Shown piece by piece: positions 1-12,842 of a DNA stretch of 64,000 bases (its first letter is position 1; each line of letters starts with the position of its first letter). Under the pieces are notes generated by a model, which was given only the letters and a program-made list of their open reading frames with translations, searched no databases and was not told where the DNA came from. The DNA lies in NCBI GenBank assembly GCA_043228905.1, contig JBHGNT010000006.1:13640001-13704000 (forward strand), in the 5' to 3' direction. This DNA is from Azolla caroliniana (taxonomy: Eukaryota; Polypodiophyta). A program made the position numbers and the translations under genes.

Positions 1-439
1 CATAACTTCTTGGATCTTCATATATACCTTATGATTATGAAATCACCAATAGAGATTAGAACTTTATTTAAAACCATAATTATTTCATTTAACTATTTGA
101 CAAGACTTACTTGCTAAACTCAGTGACCATCTTTTCTAGGCTCAATTCTTTGGCCACAATCCATGACAACACTGACACCAATAGTTGATCATCCTTAATG
201 CCTTGCATTACTCTCCACAGAGACAACTTCATGTCGTCGGCCGCTTCTTCAATTTTCAGGTCGATTTTCTTCGCCGTTGTTGATTTCAATTCGAGCTAGG
301 GGCCTACTCTACATTTCTTTTGTCGTTGACCCTTGACCTCCACATTCTCCCACATTGAAAAAATTTGATCTTGAAGGTCCCAAACTTCCCCATCTCTAAA
401 GACATTGTTGTAAAATAATTAGCATAAAATACACGTACA

Positions 440-860
440 ATATGTATTCTAACTTTTTTTTTGAATACTTAGAATACATATTTTATAGATAAAGTACGTT
501 AAATACTTAGAATACGTTTAGAATACTTAAAATACGTGTGGAATACTTAGAATACGTTTAGAATACTTAGAATACGTGTAGAATACTTAGAATACTTAGA
601 ATACATTTAGAATACTTAGAGTACGTGTAGAATACTTAGAATACGCTAAATACTTTTTAAAATTCAAAGTTTTTTTTTTCGAAAAAAAGAAAAGATGTTT
701 TGAAATGATAAATACTTGTTAAATATGTAGAATATGTCAAATTTTTAGAATACGTAGAATACGTCAAATTTTTAAAAACGGCAGTTCTAAAATGTAGAAT
801 ACGTGTAGAATACATCAAAGTATTCTAAAATGTACTCAGAACATAGAATACGCGTTTTTA
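440..860. repeat. Decamer minisatellite, TAGAATACTT/TAGAATACGT
   Basis: About 400 bases built of a 10-bp unit alternating between TAGAATACTT and TAGAATACGT, degenerating to the right. It lies between the core and the C-terminal piece of the ParB-like gene, probably in an intron or a decayed segment. Confidence 0.85.
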
Positions 861-2665
861 ACAACTATGTCTAAAGGCTAGTTGAAACGATGACTCATAC
901 TTACGAAGACCATCTGACTTAACATTATCGTCCACAACAATGCCGACCTCATGAAGACATTGATGTCATAATCCGGGGTGAAGCCTTACACTGCACTTTT
1001 GTTTGACATCCAAGTACTCATGGTGGAAGAACCTTATCCGCTCGATGGACGACATTTTTTGCTGGTAGTCGTTGTCATTGTAATGGTCCCATGCCAAGAG
1101 TTTTGCCTCTTTAGTTGTGAGTCCCATGCGTATTTTACACTCGGCATACTTGAAGAAAAAAGTGGTTTGGTGCTATTTTACAAGTTGTCGTCGTGCTTTA
1201 GCAGAATGTGACCCACCAATTACAAAGTAATTGTATTGATTGTGCTTTCTCACATCAAAAAACTCAATGGAAGAACATTCGTCAAGATCCACCATTATGA
1301 TAAATGGTATAACTATGGCATGTGGATTTATTTTCCATTTTTTCTTGAGATTTTGAATGCATTCTATGTGGCTCTCTAATCTCAAGTGGTCTTCGTCCTG
1401 TATTAACATCTATTGGTGGCCTATGGATGTGTGTTATAGGCAAATTGAAGACTTGACCTTTTCTCACCAGTTTCTTTTGCATTTTCTCTCTTCAAATCTT
1501 GTTCTGCTCAGAAGACAAAATACTAGATGTTAGCTCAGCACCTAGTGTGACCCGAGTTTCCTCATCATTTGTTGAACTTGATGATTTGGACTTTGGCATC
1601 TTTGTGACCTTTTTCTTTGTTGGTCTCAATTGTATCTTTGAGACCTTTTGTGGGGCCTTCACTGGAGATGGTGATGCATCCCTTAGAGTTATATGACCTT
1701 GTATATATGGTCTTAATGTTGTTATAAGATTTTTTGAAGTATCAATGGCGACTTTAAAAGATTCGGAACCACATGAATCCTTAACAAGTCGATCTTCAGA
1801 TAGAAACATTTTTCGGACTCCCTTTGAACAACCCACTAATACTATAAGATTGAGGGAGTTGGGGTCTTCGTAGTCAAGGCGTAACCTTCGACCATAACTA
1901 AAGGGTCTTTCTTTCTTAAGTTGACCATCCCCCTTCTTTTTGAGGTCAATAAGATGACTTTCTTTTTTGAGTCGACATATTGCATGCACCGCTCGTTGTC
2001 TGTCAAATCACGGTCAGGTAGGTCCTCCCCACCAATTGCTGCAAGCATATTCTTTTGACTAACTTCGACAGACGGTTGTTCTGTGTTGTGCTCGTGAAAA
2101 AGTAGTTTCTTTCCCTTTTTCACATTATGTGCAACTGGTTGTTTTGGGTTCTCCACCGGGGAGTTTTGATATCTTAGTTTAATTTTCTTCACCGGACGGT
2201 TCGAAAGATTCTCAAATTACCTATTTAAAACAAGAAGTGGGAAAATATAACTAAGTTAGATCATGAGGATTAGACTTGTATCACATTTAACCTAACTGGA
2301 CAATTACTAATATTGCCTAGTGTATTGTTTCTTTCCCTTCTTTGAAAGGTTATGCTTTAGGTTGAAATAATGGAAGACAATTGTATAATTAAATGTCTCT
2401 CATTGTATTCCGATAAAATCAGGTTTTTTTAGTTTTTTGTGTGTCTAGCGAATGTAAAATTTCTTAAATGTATAAAGACATGGTCAATTTTGTTGTTCTA
2501 AGTCTAAAATATTGGTTATTTTCACATATTTTGGGAGGCTACTTGCCATATTCCCTAATTGTTTAATGGTCCTAATTGTTTCAAAATTCATTTTATTCTA
2601 TTGAAATGTCTCAATTTCCCATCTAAAATGGTGCCATGATTAGGATATTGTTGTAGATTTTCTAA

Positions 2666-2770
2666 TTTAAATAGGAACTCGATACAATGTATCGAGTTTG
2701 TGTTTAAATTCACACTTATAACCAAGGCTTTTAAACAGCTCGATACATCGTATCGAGTTCCTGTTTAAAT
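2666..2770. repeat. Nested inverted repeat (hairpin)
   Basis: Two arms of about 40 bases (2666-2705 and 2731-2770) are near reverse complements. Each arm contains a smaller near-palindrome, CTCGATACAATGTATCGAG and CTCGATACATCGTATCGAG. It lies in the presumed first intron of the ParB-like gene. Confidence 0.75.
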
Positions 2771-3002
2771 CACGACCATGTCAATGGTTTGTAATGGTAA
2801 AAAGTGAGGAAAAATTGAAAAGCCCATACAATTAGTATCCTACCTGGAGTCCGTGGGCTCAATCTTCTTCGAAGACATGATGTTCATGCTTGCTGGTGAC
2901 AGGGAGTTCCTTGCATGCTCCGGTGTTGGTGATGCTCTGTGTGCTTCTTGGCTCTGAGTGCTCTATTATGCGTGTGACCTCTGTAAAATGAGGAGGTCCT
3001 CC

Positions 3003-3010
3003 TATTTATA
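3003..3010 (-). promoter_or_regulatory. TATA box of the ParB-like gene
   Basis: On the minus strand the sequence reads CTATAAATAGG, a strong plant TATA box, about 115 bases upstream of the ATG at 2887. It supports the first-exon proposal. Confidence 0.5.
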
Positions 3011-3523
3011 GGGCGTTAAAACCGTGGTTAAAGTAACTACATCCAAGTTAGTTCCGTAGGTAGGTTACATCCAAGTTAGTTCCCTTAGGTTAGATAGTTG
3101 TTAGTACTCTTTGGTTAGTTCAAAGTTACTTACATAGGCACTCTAGGTTAGTTATAGGTTAGTTATAGGTTAGTTAAAAGTTAGTGAGTTAGGTACTCTA
3201 GGATAGTTATAGTTAGAGTTAGAGTTAAATATGTGATTAGCAATAATTGGTGATAGTAGTTACATTGTACATGTATTTAATGTATGTAATCATAAGTTAG
3301 CAATAATTGGACACTATTGATTGTATTAGTACATAATAGTTTGATTATGATTACCAATAAATGATAATGAACTTATGACTGAAGTGAAATAAATAAAGGT
3401 AACAATTAATCTGTTCCATTTTCCCACATGGGGAATAGTAATTTTATTCATACGTGGAGAATGGCACTTTTAAATGATTATGATCTTCATTAATGAACAA
3501 ATGATTGATATTAGACTTACATA
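3011..3523. other. Non-coding, short TTAG-rich repeats
   Basis: No gene seen. 3040-3230 holds irregular copies of a GGTTAGTT-like word; the rest is AT-rich intergenic sequence up to the hAT insertion. Confidence 0.6.
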
Positions 3524-3548
3524 TTTATGACCAGTGTTGGGCAAAGTC
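3524..3548. repeat. hAT left end: 8-bp TSD plus 17-bp TIR
   Basis: TTTATGAC (3524-3531) is the target duplication. CAGTGTTGGGCAAAGTC (3532-3548) is the terminal inverted repeat, matched exactly at the other end of the element. Confidence 0.95.
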
Positions 3549-4088
3549 TCTAGCCACTACCGGAAATTTTCCTGCTTCTCATGAGCCTAACCGAAATTTT
3601 AAAATTTCAACTAGCCACGTTCCTACCGGCGATAATGTGAACTGGAACATGTTGAATGTTTTTTTTTGCCTGCATACCAAATCAAAAAAAAATATCTAGC
3701 GCAATACCAAATCAAATCAATCACAAAATTTTGGATCCCAAAAACTAAAGATATATATTTACCAAAAAAAAATTCTAACTTTATAAACAGAATCCACTTT
3801 TGAAACCTTTGTAAACTAGCATTAACATCATATTAGATCGAATTAGATCTAATATATAGAAAGTTCGAAAAAAAAAATAGATCAAATTTACAAAGTTTCA
3901 ATCTATATCTTCTATGAAGTCCTCGATGTCATCATCATGCTCATGAGAAGTTTCTGTAAAAATATGACGATGTGCCTTGCTTTCTCGCCACAACAAAATG
4001 TTGGCACTTAAGTAATGTTCTTCTAGTTGAGGTCCTTCAATAGAGATTCGTATCAATGCATCAACCGCATTGCTTTTTAGCCTATTTA

Positions 4089-4517
4089 TGTCAAGAATAG
4101 TACTAAAACAGAGAGAGAATTAGTACTAGAGAAGGGAAGTACTATTAGTACTAAGAGGACGGGACCGCTTAAGACTCCCGAGAGGGAGGAAAGAGAAGAG
4201 AGAGATAGTGAGGACGAGAGATGATGATAACAGATGATATATTATAGGAAGAGTAAGTACAAGATGGCTATAAGGCTTAAGACTGGCGTTAAACCAATTT
4301 GGTTCAAAATAATGCCTAGTGCCTTCTTTTATAGTGTTCTTAGGAGTAATCCTGAAGCTTCTAGAATGTTCCAGAGAAATCTGGAATATACATTAATTTC
4401 CTATAATAAAACTTAAATGAAAATAATAATCTACGTATTACAATAGATGGTATAATGGTCAAGAGCTTGACCCATATAACATAAGGTCATGGGTTCCAGT
4501 CTTGCCATATCATGACA
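4089..4517 (-). repeat. 3' LTR of gypsy copy A
   Basis: 429 bp. Minus strand begins TGTCATGATATGG and ends CTTGACA. It keeps the TATA box and an intact heat-shock element at 4354-4371. The purine tract AAGGGAGGAGATAG lies just outside at 4518-4531. The tRNA-like segment keeps its A box (TGGTATAATGG) but the B box is mutated. Confidence 0.92.
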
Positions 4518-7500
4518 CTATCTCCTCCCTTAAGACGACAAGTGGAACGAGTCAGCACTGATTGCGGACCGGGTTTGTCTGGATACTTTCGGTGGAACTC
4601 AACAAGAAGATCATGAGCATTTGCGACATGCTCGACGGGTTCCCAAGTACGTTCGCTCGGACTATAGCCGAGCCAATCGACCAAATAATAAAGTTTGTTG
4701 CGAACAAGTTTGGAATCGAGGACGATAGCAACTTCATACTCCGGGCCGGCTTCTAACTCAAGGGGGGGTGGCGGTGGTGTAACACGATCGGGAATAGTGT
4801 TTGCTTTATAAGGTTCAAGAAGAGAGCTATGGAAAACCGGATGTATCTGAAGATGTGGAGGGAGATCAAGGTCGAACGTGACATCATTAACCTTACTAGT
4901 AATACGGAAAGGACCGAGTCGTCGATAATCCAACTTGTCGCACGGTCGAGTAGTCTTGATGTGACGACGTAAGAGCCATACTCAATCTCCGATGGCAAAA
5001 GAGGAGGGAAACCGATGACGATCCGCATAAGTCTTCTTTGTGTGTTGAGCATGACGAAGATGAGTAGAGAGATCCATCAGGATCTTGCATAGCCTCTCGA
5101 AATGATCCTTGGCACGAAGATTGGTAGGTAGCTCCGGGGTGTTGATCACCGACCAACGAGGATGAGAACCAGTATAAGCGTAAAATGGGTAGACCCGAAT
5201 CGAGGAGTGAACAACATTATTATATGCAAACTCCGCAAAGTGGAGAATCTCGGCCCAATCATCCTGTTGATAACTCAGAAAACACTAGAGATTTTGTTCC
5301 AACGTTTGGTTTGTTCGTTCCGCCTGCCCATCGGTCTGGGGATGGTAGCCGGAGGAGAGGTTGCAAGAGACCTTGAGCATCTTGAAGAGATGTTGCCAAA
5401 ATTTGGAGACGAATAGAGGTCCTCGGTCACTGATGATACTGTCTGGGAGGCCATGATTCCAAAATACCTCACGCATGACAAGGGCAGCGGTTTCCTCGTT
5501 AGTGATGGCCTTAGTGCACGGCACAAAATGTGTCATCTTAGTATATCGATCGACGACGGTTAAGATAGCATCGAACCCCTTCGAGACTGGCAGATATGTG
5601 ATAAAATCAAGACAAATATACTGCCACGGCTTACTTGGAATCGGTAAGGGTTCCAACAAGCCATATGGATGGTGTCAGGGCATCTTTGCTCGGCAGTAAG
5701 CATCACAAGTCCGAACATAGTCGTCGACAAAACGTCGCATATGGGGCCACCAAAAAGATCGTTGAATGAGATCCAACGTCTTAGTACTACCGAAATGTCC
5801 CTCTGTATGGATGTCGTGAAAATTTTGGATGATTTGAAGGCGACTGGAGAAATCGGGGACATATACAAGCTTTTTAAGGAATAACAAACCATCATGATAT
5901 TCGAATTGTCGGTAGTCCATACCTAGTTGTTGAGATTCGGAACAGGATGCCCGAGAGGTATCAATGTGCGCTAGAATGTCTTGAGCAAAATTGTTTGTCT
6001 TCAAGTTCGCACGTATGGCATCTGTAATCCAGGAATCCATTGGGCTGTGAAAAATCTGCATTGTGTGCAATCGCGTTGGTCCCAAGATTACATACTTTTG
6101 ATTATCAAACGCTGGATCACTAGGATGAGGTGCAAGATATGAACGCCATGATAGCGCATCTGCTTTTCCTTGCTGCTTTCACGGTCGATATATGATTTGG
6201 AAGTCAAAACGCGTGAGGAATTGAGCCCACCGAGCTTGTCGTCGATTTAGCACCCGAGCGTTCTGGAAATAAGCAAGATTTTTGTGATCACTAAAGACGA
6301 TGACCTGATGTGGAGCGCCCTCTAAGAAATGCCACCATTGCACAGAGGAATCCACGATGGCTAATAACTCCTTGTCATGTATTTCATAGTTGATTTCCGT
6401 AGTGTTGAATTTGCGCGAATGAAAAGCCACTTGATGTAACTCTTCTTTATCTCTTTGTTGAGAAAGGATGCTACCGAGGGCGAAATCCGATGCGTCAGCC
6501 TCCATGATGAATGGTTTGTTTGTATCCACATGAGCTATAGTAGGAGCTGATGTAAAGGCTTTCTTAAGATGCCGAAAAGCCCTGTCCGCTTCATTGGACC
6601 AAAGAAATGCTTTTCCCTTCTTCGTAAGTTGTGTGAGAGGTAAAATAATCTTCGAGTAATCCTATATAAACTTGCGGTAGAAGTTAGCAAAACCTAGAAA
6701 ACATTGTACATCTCGTACCGACCATGGAATTTGCCACTCTAGCATAGTTTGGACTTTAGCTAGATCCATGGAGATGCCCTTTGAGGAGATGACGTAGCCT
6801 AGAAATTCTACTTGCTTGCAGTCAAAGCTACATTTTTCTAGCTTGGCATAAAGACCATTCTCGCGGAGTCATTTTAGTACTAATAGTACATGAGAATCGT
6901 GCTCTTCTTGGGTCTTCAAATAAATCAATAGATCATCCAGATAGATGATCAAACAGATATCCAAGAGGTCTCTGAATATATCATTTGCCATGTGTTGGAA
7001 GACTACGGGTGCATTGGTTAGACTGAACGGCATAACAGTATATTCGAAATGCCCATACCGCGTGCGAAAGGCAGTCTTCCATTCATCTCCCGGTCGGATC
7101 CGCACAAGGTTATATGCTCCTCGTAGATCGATTTTTGTAAAAAACTTGGCACCATTAACTCGCTCTGAAAGACTTGATATAAGAGGAAGTGCATACCTAT
7201 TCCGGATGGTGACTTTATTCAAGCCACGGTAATCAACAACGAGACGAAGTGAGCGATCTTTCTTCTTGACAAAGAAGATGGGTGCACCAGCCGGAGATTT
7301 CGAATGACGAATAAACTTGCTTGCCAAGTTCTCCTCTATGTAGGCTCGAAGGACTTCTAACTTGGTAGGTGACAAGTTGTAAATTGGTCCCCATGGTGGC
7401 TTTGCTCTTCGTTGTAAATCGATGGGACAATCATAGGGACAATGATGAGCAAGAGTACCGGCTTTTACCTTGTCAAATACATCGGCATAGGGATGATATT

Positions 7501-7773
7501 TTGCCAGAAGTTGCAGTAAGGATTCCTCCTTAATAGTGCTAGAAGGATGTACTGATATTGCAAATAGGAACATTGCCTCCTTGTGTCATTCTTCGCGTAA
7601 TTGAAGTAGTGAAATGGTCGAAACTCAATGAGTAGATTCTTGGGGTTGTTGATGTTGTACTTCTCTTGTTCTCCAATCTATGTCTGGATTATGTAATTCA
7701 AACCAAGGTAATCCTAGGACAATGGGATGCTCTAGACTACTAATTATATTAAATGCTACTACACACACAAAAC

Positions 7774-8221
7774 TGAAAGGTAAAATCGTTGCCGGCCACA
7801 ACCGGTTGTACGTGTGAGGAATAATATTCAATCTAATGGAAAGGAAAAACAGAATACAAAAACTGAGAATGACACAGATTTTAACGTGGAAACCCGAACT
7901 GGGAAAAAACCACGTGGAGTCCACAAACTCCGAAACAGAACACTATGAGAGAAAGGAATACAATCAAAGATCTCAGAGGCAACAATCTCGAGATCCTGCT
8001 TCGCCAAGAGGTGTCTATGGAGCTCACACGCTTCCACTCACACTCGTTCACTCTCACAGTTATAGAGGCAACAACCCCGTCTACAATAACTTTACAATAA
8101 CGCACTCATCTTCTTTTTTAACATGATTGCCCTAAGTACTTATATACTAATGTAACCTTTCGACTATTTACAAGTTTAGCCTTCCGTGTTGGCTATCTCC
8201 ACGATTTCCGGATTCGGCCGA
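7774..8221 (-). repeat. 3' LTR of copia-1, missing its first 46 bp
   Basis: Matches 12024-12471 of the 5' LTR and then breaks directly into pol-derived sequence. The first 46 bases of the LTR, the purine tract and the end of pol are missing. Confidence 0.88.
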
Positions 8222-8239
8222 GTCATCTTGCCGGATACC

Positions 8240-11200
8240 GAGCTCTTCAACCATAATATTTCCTTGCCAGCTTCAACAACTGCCATGTACTCCGCCTCTG
8301 TGGTTGACAACACAACCATCTTCTGCAGCCTCGACTGCCACGAAACAGCTCCCCCTGCATATGTCATTACATACCCGGATGTAGACCGGCTGGTATCCAC
8401 ATCAGCCGACATATCCGAATCGGTAAAACCGTCAAGTTGAGGCTTACCGAAGCCGAATCGGAGACACATATTCGAAGTGCCCTTCAAGTACCAGAGTATC
8501 CATTTGACCGTGTTCCAGTGCTCCTTGCCGGGATTGCTCATAAACTGGCTCACCACTCTGACTACATATCCAATATCCGGTCAAGTAGACACCATTGCGT
8601 ACATTAAGCTCCCGACGGCAGAGGCATATGGAACCTTCATCATATCTGCCTTCTCTGCTTTCGTCTTCGAGCTTTGCTTACCGGATAATCTGCAGTTTGT
8701 CGAGAGTGTCGATCCGACCGGTTTCGCTTCTAACATGTTGACCGTTGAAGCACCTTTGCCATGTATTTCTCTTGTGACAACCACAATTTCTTCTTTGACC
8801 GGTCTCGGATGATGTGCATCCCCAGTATCTATCTTGTCGGGCCCAAGTCTTTCATTGAGAAAGTTCGGTTGACAGCCTTCTTCAGCTTCCGTATTTTGGC
8901 TTGGTCCCGTCCAACGATCAACATGTCGTCCTCGTATAGAAGGAGTATCAGGAAGTCGCCTCCTTCAAACTTCTTCACAAACACGCAGTGATCAGTTTGC
9001 GTTTTGTGATACCCTTGGTCGGTCATGAAGGAGTCGAACTTTCGGTACCATTATCGGGGAGCCTGCTTCAGTCCGTACAGGCTCTTCCTCAACCGGCAAA
9101 CCAGGTGCTCCTTCGCTTTCTCCACGAATCCTTCCGGTTGCTGCATGTAGATCTCCTCTTCGAGGTCACCGTGAAGGAATGCCGACTTCACGTCCAGCTG
9201 CTCTACCTCGAGGTCCATGCTTGCCGCTATACTCAGCACCGTTCGGATGGAAGTCATCTTTACTACCGGGGCAAATATCTCGTCGAAGTCCACGCCCTTC
9301 TTCTGCTGGAACCCCTTCACCACGATCCTAGATTTGTATCTCGGGGGGTTGCCGGCATCTCCCGGTTTGAACTTGTACACCAACTTGTTTCGGAGTGCCC
9401 GCTTTCCTTTCGGCAACTCCACCAATTCGTATGTATGGTTCTCATGCAGGGAATCCATCTCATCCTGCATGGCACTTAACCATTTGCGGCTATGCGCATC
9501 ACTTTTAGCTTCCTCAAAGCTTTCTGGCTCCCCCTCATCAGTTAGCAACACGTGCTCTGGATCCGGAAATCTCTGGGGGGGGGCTTCTCTCTCTGATAGG
9601 ATATCTATGTCCTTGGGCTTCGGTAACCGGCACCTCCATTTGCTCTTCATCCAAATCTGATTCGGGGTCTTGTCTAGTTTCGGTTTCACCTATTCCTTCT
9701 TCTTCGGCCGGTTTTGTCTCCTCACCGTCACCTGCCAGTTCATCGAGTGCTAACCGGCTTCTTGCCGGTTGGAACTGCATTTCATCGAATTGAAATTTTT
9801 CCTTACCGGTCGACTCAGAGTTCATTATCTTCTTCTCCGACTCCCAGTCGGCGAGCGTCTTGTCCTCCATGAAGATAATATCTCGACTCCAGAATACTTT
9901 CTGGTCGACCGGGTCCCACACTCGGTAGCCGAACTCATCGTCGCCGTAACCAAGGAATATGCATGGTCGGGTCTTCGGATCTAACTTTCCTCTTCGGACC
10001 TTAGCTACATGCACGTACACAAGACACCCGAATACCTTCAAATGCCGGTAGGACACTTCCTTACCGGTCCAGACTCTCTGCGGCGTGTCTCCGTCCAAGG
10101 GTACTGAGGGTGATCTGTTTATCACATATGTCGCCGTCGACAGTGCCTCAACCCAAAACGTCTTGGGTAATTTTGCATGCGCTAGCATACTCCGAACCCT
10201 CTCCATTATGGTCCGGTTCATCCTCTCGGCCAACCCGTTTAGTTCTGGTGTCTTCGGCATGATAAATTCGAGTCGGATTCCCTTCGAGCGACAATACTCC
10301 TCGAATTGCCCCCAGTATTCTCCTCAGTTATCTACTCGAACTGCCTTCAGCTTCTTGCCGGTTTCTCTTTCCACTCTCGCGTGGAGCTCTTTGAAGACGG
10401 ATAGCACCTGATCCTTCGTCTTCAACGGTGTGTCCCACAACTTCCGGCTGTGGTCATCTATGAACGTCACAAAGTACTGCGATCTGGCATGTGACTTCGT
10501 GTCCACTTGACACACATCAGTATGCACCAACTCCAATGGTGCATTACGTCTCATCGGTGGCCTCGATCGGAAGCAGGTTCGGTTTTGTTTACCGGCCAGA
10601 CAATCAGTGCACTTCTCCAAGTGCACATTCTTCAATGGAATGAGGTTGTCGTCTACAAGCCTTTTCATCCCCTTCTTGCTCATGTGACATAGCCTCTAGT
10701 GCCACAACTCACCGGCAATGTCGGATGCCACGTTCACTTCCTCCGGACATAACCGGGCATTCATCAGGTACAGAGTGTTGACTTTCCGGGCCCGAGCCAC
10801 AATCAGGCTCCCTTTGCTGAACTTCATAACACCGTTCCGGATGCTACCCCTGTAGCCGACCGGCTGATATTAGGTTCAATCGAACCTCTGAAACATGTCG
10901 ATCATCCTTCAGCAACATCTTGCATCCCGTTGATGTCGTCAACCACACATTTTCTATGCCGACAATTCGGCATGTACCTTCATTCCCCATCCGAACACGG
11001 TCGTGGTCACCGGTCGAGTAGGATGAGAAGCATTTTCTATCCGGGGTCAGATGGAACGACGCTCCGGAATCAACCACCCAGGTCATCTCGTCGCCGGCAA
11101 GGTTCAGCTCACTCTCCTTGGTGATAAGCATTAGCTCCTCTTCGTTTGCCGCGATTTCCGTCGTTCCTTTCCGGTCCTGCCCTCGCCGATCCGAACCGTT

Positions 11201-11994
11201 TCGGTCCGATGACTTCTTCGAATTGGTACTGTCGATTTCCTTGTCTTTCCGGAAATGCAGTTCTTCTGGAAGTGCCCCGGCTTCCCGCAGTAGAAGCAAG
11301 TAGGCCTCCCTCTTGACTTTCACTGTGTCCCTGATTTTTCCCGGTTCTGGGGATTCCGGTTCCTTTGTCTTCCACGTTCCGATTCGGAAAGGAGAGCTTT
11401 TGAGTCGGGGATCGGTTCCTTGTCCTTCCGACGCGCCTCCTCGTTCAGGATGCTTGTCTTCACCGTCTGCAAAGACAAGTTCTCTTCTTGGCAGGAGGTG
11501 CTGAGAGTAACCACCAAGTTCTCCCAGCTTTCCAGCAACGTACACATCAGCATGATTGCCTGCATTGCATCATCCAAGGGGAACTTGATCGTTGCAAGTT
11601 GATTTACATACCCCATGAATGTGCTTACGTGTTCAACCATGCTCTCGTCATCTCTGTATTTTAGGTTTACTATTTTCCTCATCAATGAGGTTCTGTTGAG
11701 CGCATTCTTCCTCTCATAAAGACCCGACAGCTTCTGCCACATCTCGTGGGCATTCGTGTCGTTCGCCATGTGTTGAAGGACACTTACGTCGACACACTGT
11801 CGAATAGTGGCCACGGCTTTCCTATTCAGAAGCATCCAATCCGACTCCAATACCCTCTTTGGTATTTCTAATCTGTCGATTGGCTCGTACAGGTCTTTTA
11901 CAATGAGAAGGTCTTCCATCTTAATCTTCTAGTCTACATAGTTCTGTGAATTTAGAACCATCATACCTTGGAAGCCGCTCCCGCCTCCTTCCAT
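8240..11994 (-). pseudogene. copia-1 gag-pol, broken
   Basis: gag starts at ATG 11994. A TAG replaces the expected Trp in NYVDWKIKMEDL. A CCHC knuckle (CFYCGKPGHFQKNC) is near 11290-11245, the protease (WVVDSGASFHLT) near 11075, the integrase zinc and core regions at 10683-9900 (FVTFIDDHSRKLW; ELNGLAERMNRTI), the RT at 9689-8829 and the RNase H at 8556-8240 (VLSTTEAEYMAV). The RT box reads YEDD instead of YVDD, so the enzyme would be dead even without the frameshifts. The reading frame ends artificially inside the truncated 3' LTR. Confidence 0.9.
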
Positions 11995-12008
11995 TTTCAG
12001 TGTTGCTT

Positions 12009-12020
12009 GCTCTTATACCA
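12009..12020 (-). promoter_or_regulatory. Primer-binding site of copia-1
   Basis: Minus strand reads TGGTATAAGAGC three bases inside the 5' LTR, one base from the initiator-Met tRNA site TGGTATCAGAGC. Confidence 0.85.
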
Positions 12021-12023
12021 CTT

Positions 12024-12517
12024 TGAAAGGTAAAATCGTTGTCGGCCACAACCAGTTGTATGTGTGCGGAATAATATTCAATCTAATGGAAAGGAAAAAC
12101 AGAATACAAAAACTGAGAATGACACAGATTTTAACATGGAAACCCGAACTAGGAAAAAACCACGTGGAGTCCAGAAACTCCGAAACAGAACACTATGAGA
12201 GAAAGGAATACAATCAGAGATCTCAGAGGCAATGACCTCGAGATCCTGCTTCGCCAACAGGTGGCTATGGAGCTCACACGCTTCCACTCACACTCGTTCA
12301 CTCTCACAGTTACTGAGGCAACAACCCCGTCTATAGTAACTTTACAATAACACACTCATCTTTTTTTTTAACATGATTGCCCTAGGTACTTATATACTAA
12401 TATAACCTTTCGACTATTTACAAGTTTAGCCTTCCATGTTGGCTATCTCCACGATTTCCGGATTCGGCCGAAGCCGGTTCTTCTCACTTCCCATCCGGAG
12501 GGACCTGTTTCCTAACA
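12024..12517 (-). repeat. 5' LTR of copia-1
   Basis: 494 bp. Minus strand begins TGTTAGGAAACAGG and ends TTACCTTTCA. It is the only complete LTR of this element. Confidence 0.92.
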
Positions 12518-12842
12518 AAAACTACCTAGGACAACTTGAATGGGTTCTGACTCTTCTACAATATTCCCGGAAGCAATGGGATGACCATCAATAACTACTA
12601 AAAATGATGGGCAAGGAAGTTTTCTTAAGGATATCTGAGAAGCTTGGGCAAAATTTTGATCCATGAAACAGGAATTAGCTCCAGAATCTATAAGTGTTAG
12701 GACGTGTACTGGGGGAGTACTTTTAGTACTAACCATGACTTGGGCTAGGAACACATTGCTAACTTGTTTGGAGGGAATGGAACCACTAATGGGCTATACA
12801 GATCTAGGGCTATCAACCAAACTACTCCTATTTTGGCTGGAC

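Larger units (their letters stand above)
107..2887 (-). pseudogene. ParB/sulfiredoxin-like protein, decayed
   Basis: Minus-strand gene in pieces: a possible first exon (ATG 2887, start MNIMSSKKIEP, then a CAG|GTAGGA donor at 2844), a Lys-rich low-complexity part (2192-1492), a ParB-like core (about 1482-975) and a C-terminal piece (289-107). The core reads HIECIQNLKKKW.INPHAIVIPFII, then FVIGGSHSAKARRQL (the GxHxxxA box of ParB and sulfiredoxin folds), then KIRMGLTTKEAKLLAWDHY, the usual helix after the box. At least two frameshifts (near 1900 and 1400) and in-frame stops at 1494 and 1175 make it a pseudogene. The exon 1 to exon 2 junction does not keep frame in any way I could find. Function is unknown; ParB-fold proteins bind DNA or cleave phosphodiester or phosphoryl bonds. 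It is divergent to the DUF7869-like gene at 24740, with the hAT between them. Confidence 0.5.
7774..12517 (-). mobile_element. Ty1/copia retrotransposon copia-1, nested in gypsy A
   Basis: LTRs at 12024-12517 (5') and 7774-8221 (3', truncated) with a perfect 5-bp target duplicate AAAAC (7769-7773, 12518-12522). The order gag, protease, integrase, RT, RNase H is that of Ty1/copia; the RT and RNase H wording resembles the Tnt1/Tork type. It contains many lesions. Confidence 0.94.
4487..12840 (-). pseudogene. Gypsy copy A pol (protease, RT, RNase H, integrase, chromodomain), broken
   Basis: Segments in order on the minus strand: protease with DSGANSCFMD (12754-12523), the copia-1 insertion, protease-RT linker (7770-7625), RT up to YLDD (7573-6869), RNase H (6529-6179), integrase zinc region (6085-5675; one Cys of the HHCC set is Tyr, CDAYC instead of CDTCC), integrase core (5659-5285) and chromodomain (4933-4487; YYLVDWLGYSPSERTWEP). 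Several frameshifts and stops lie between segments. Copia-1 hit just after the protease, within a sequence matching residues 100-105 of the intact copy. Confidence 0.92.
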
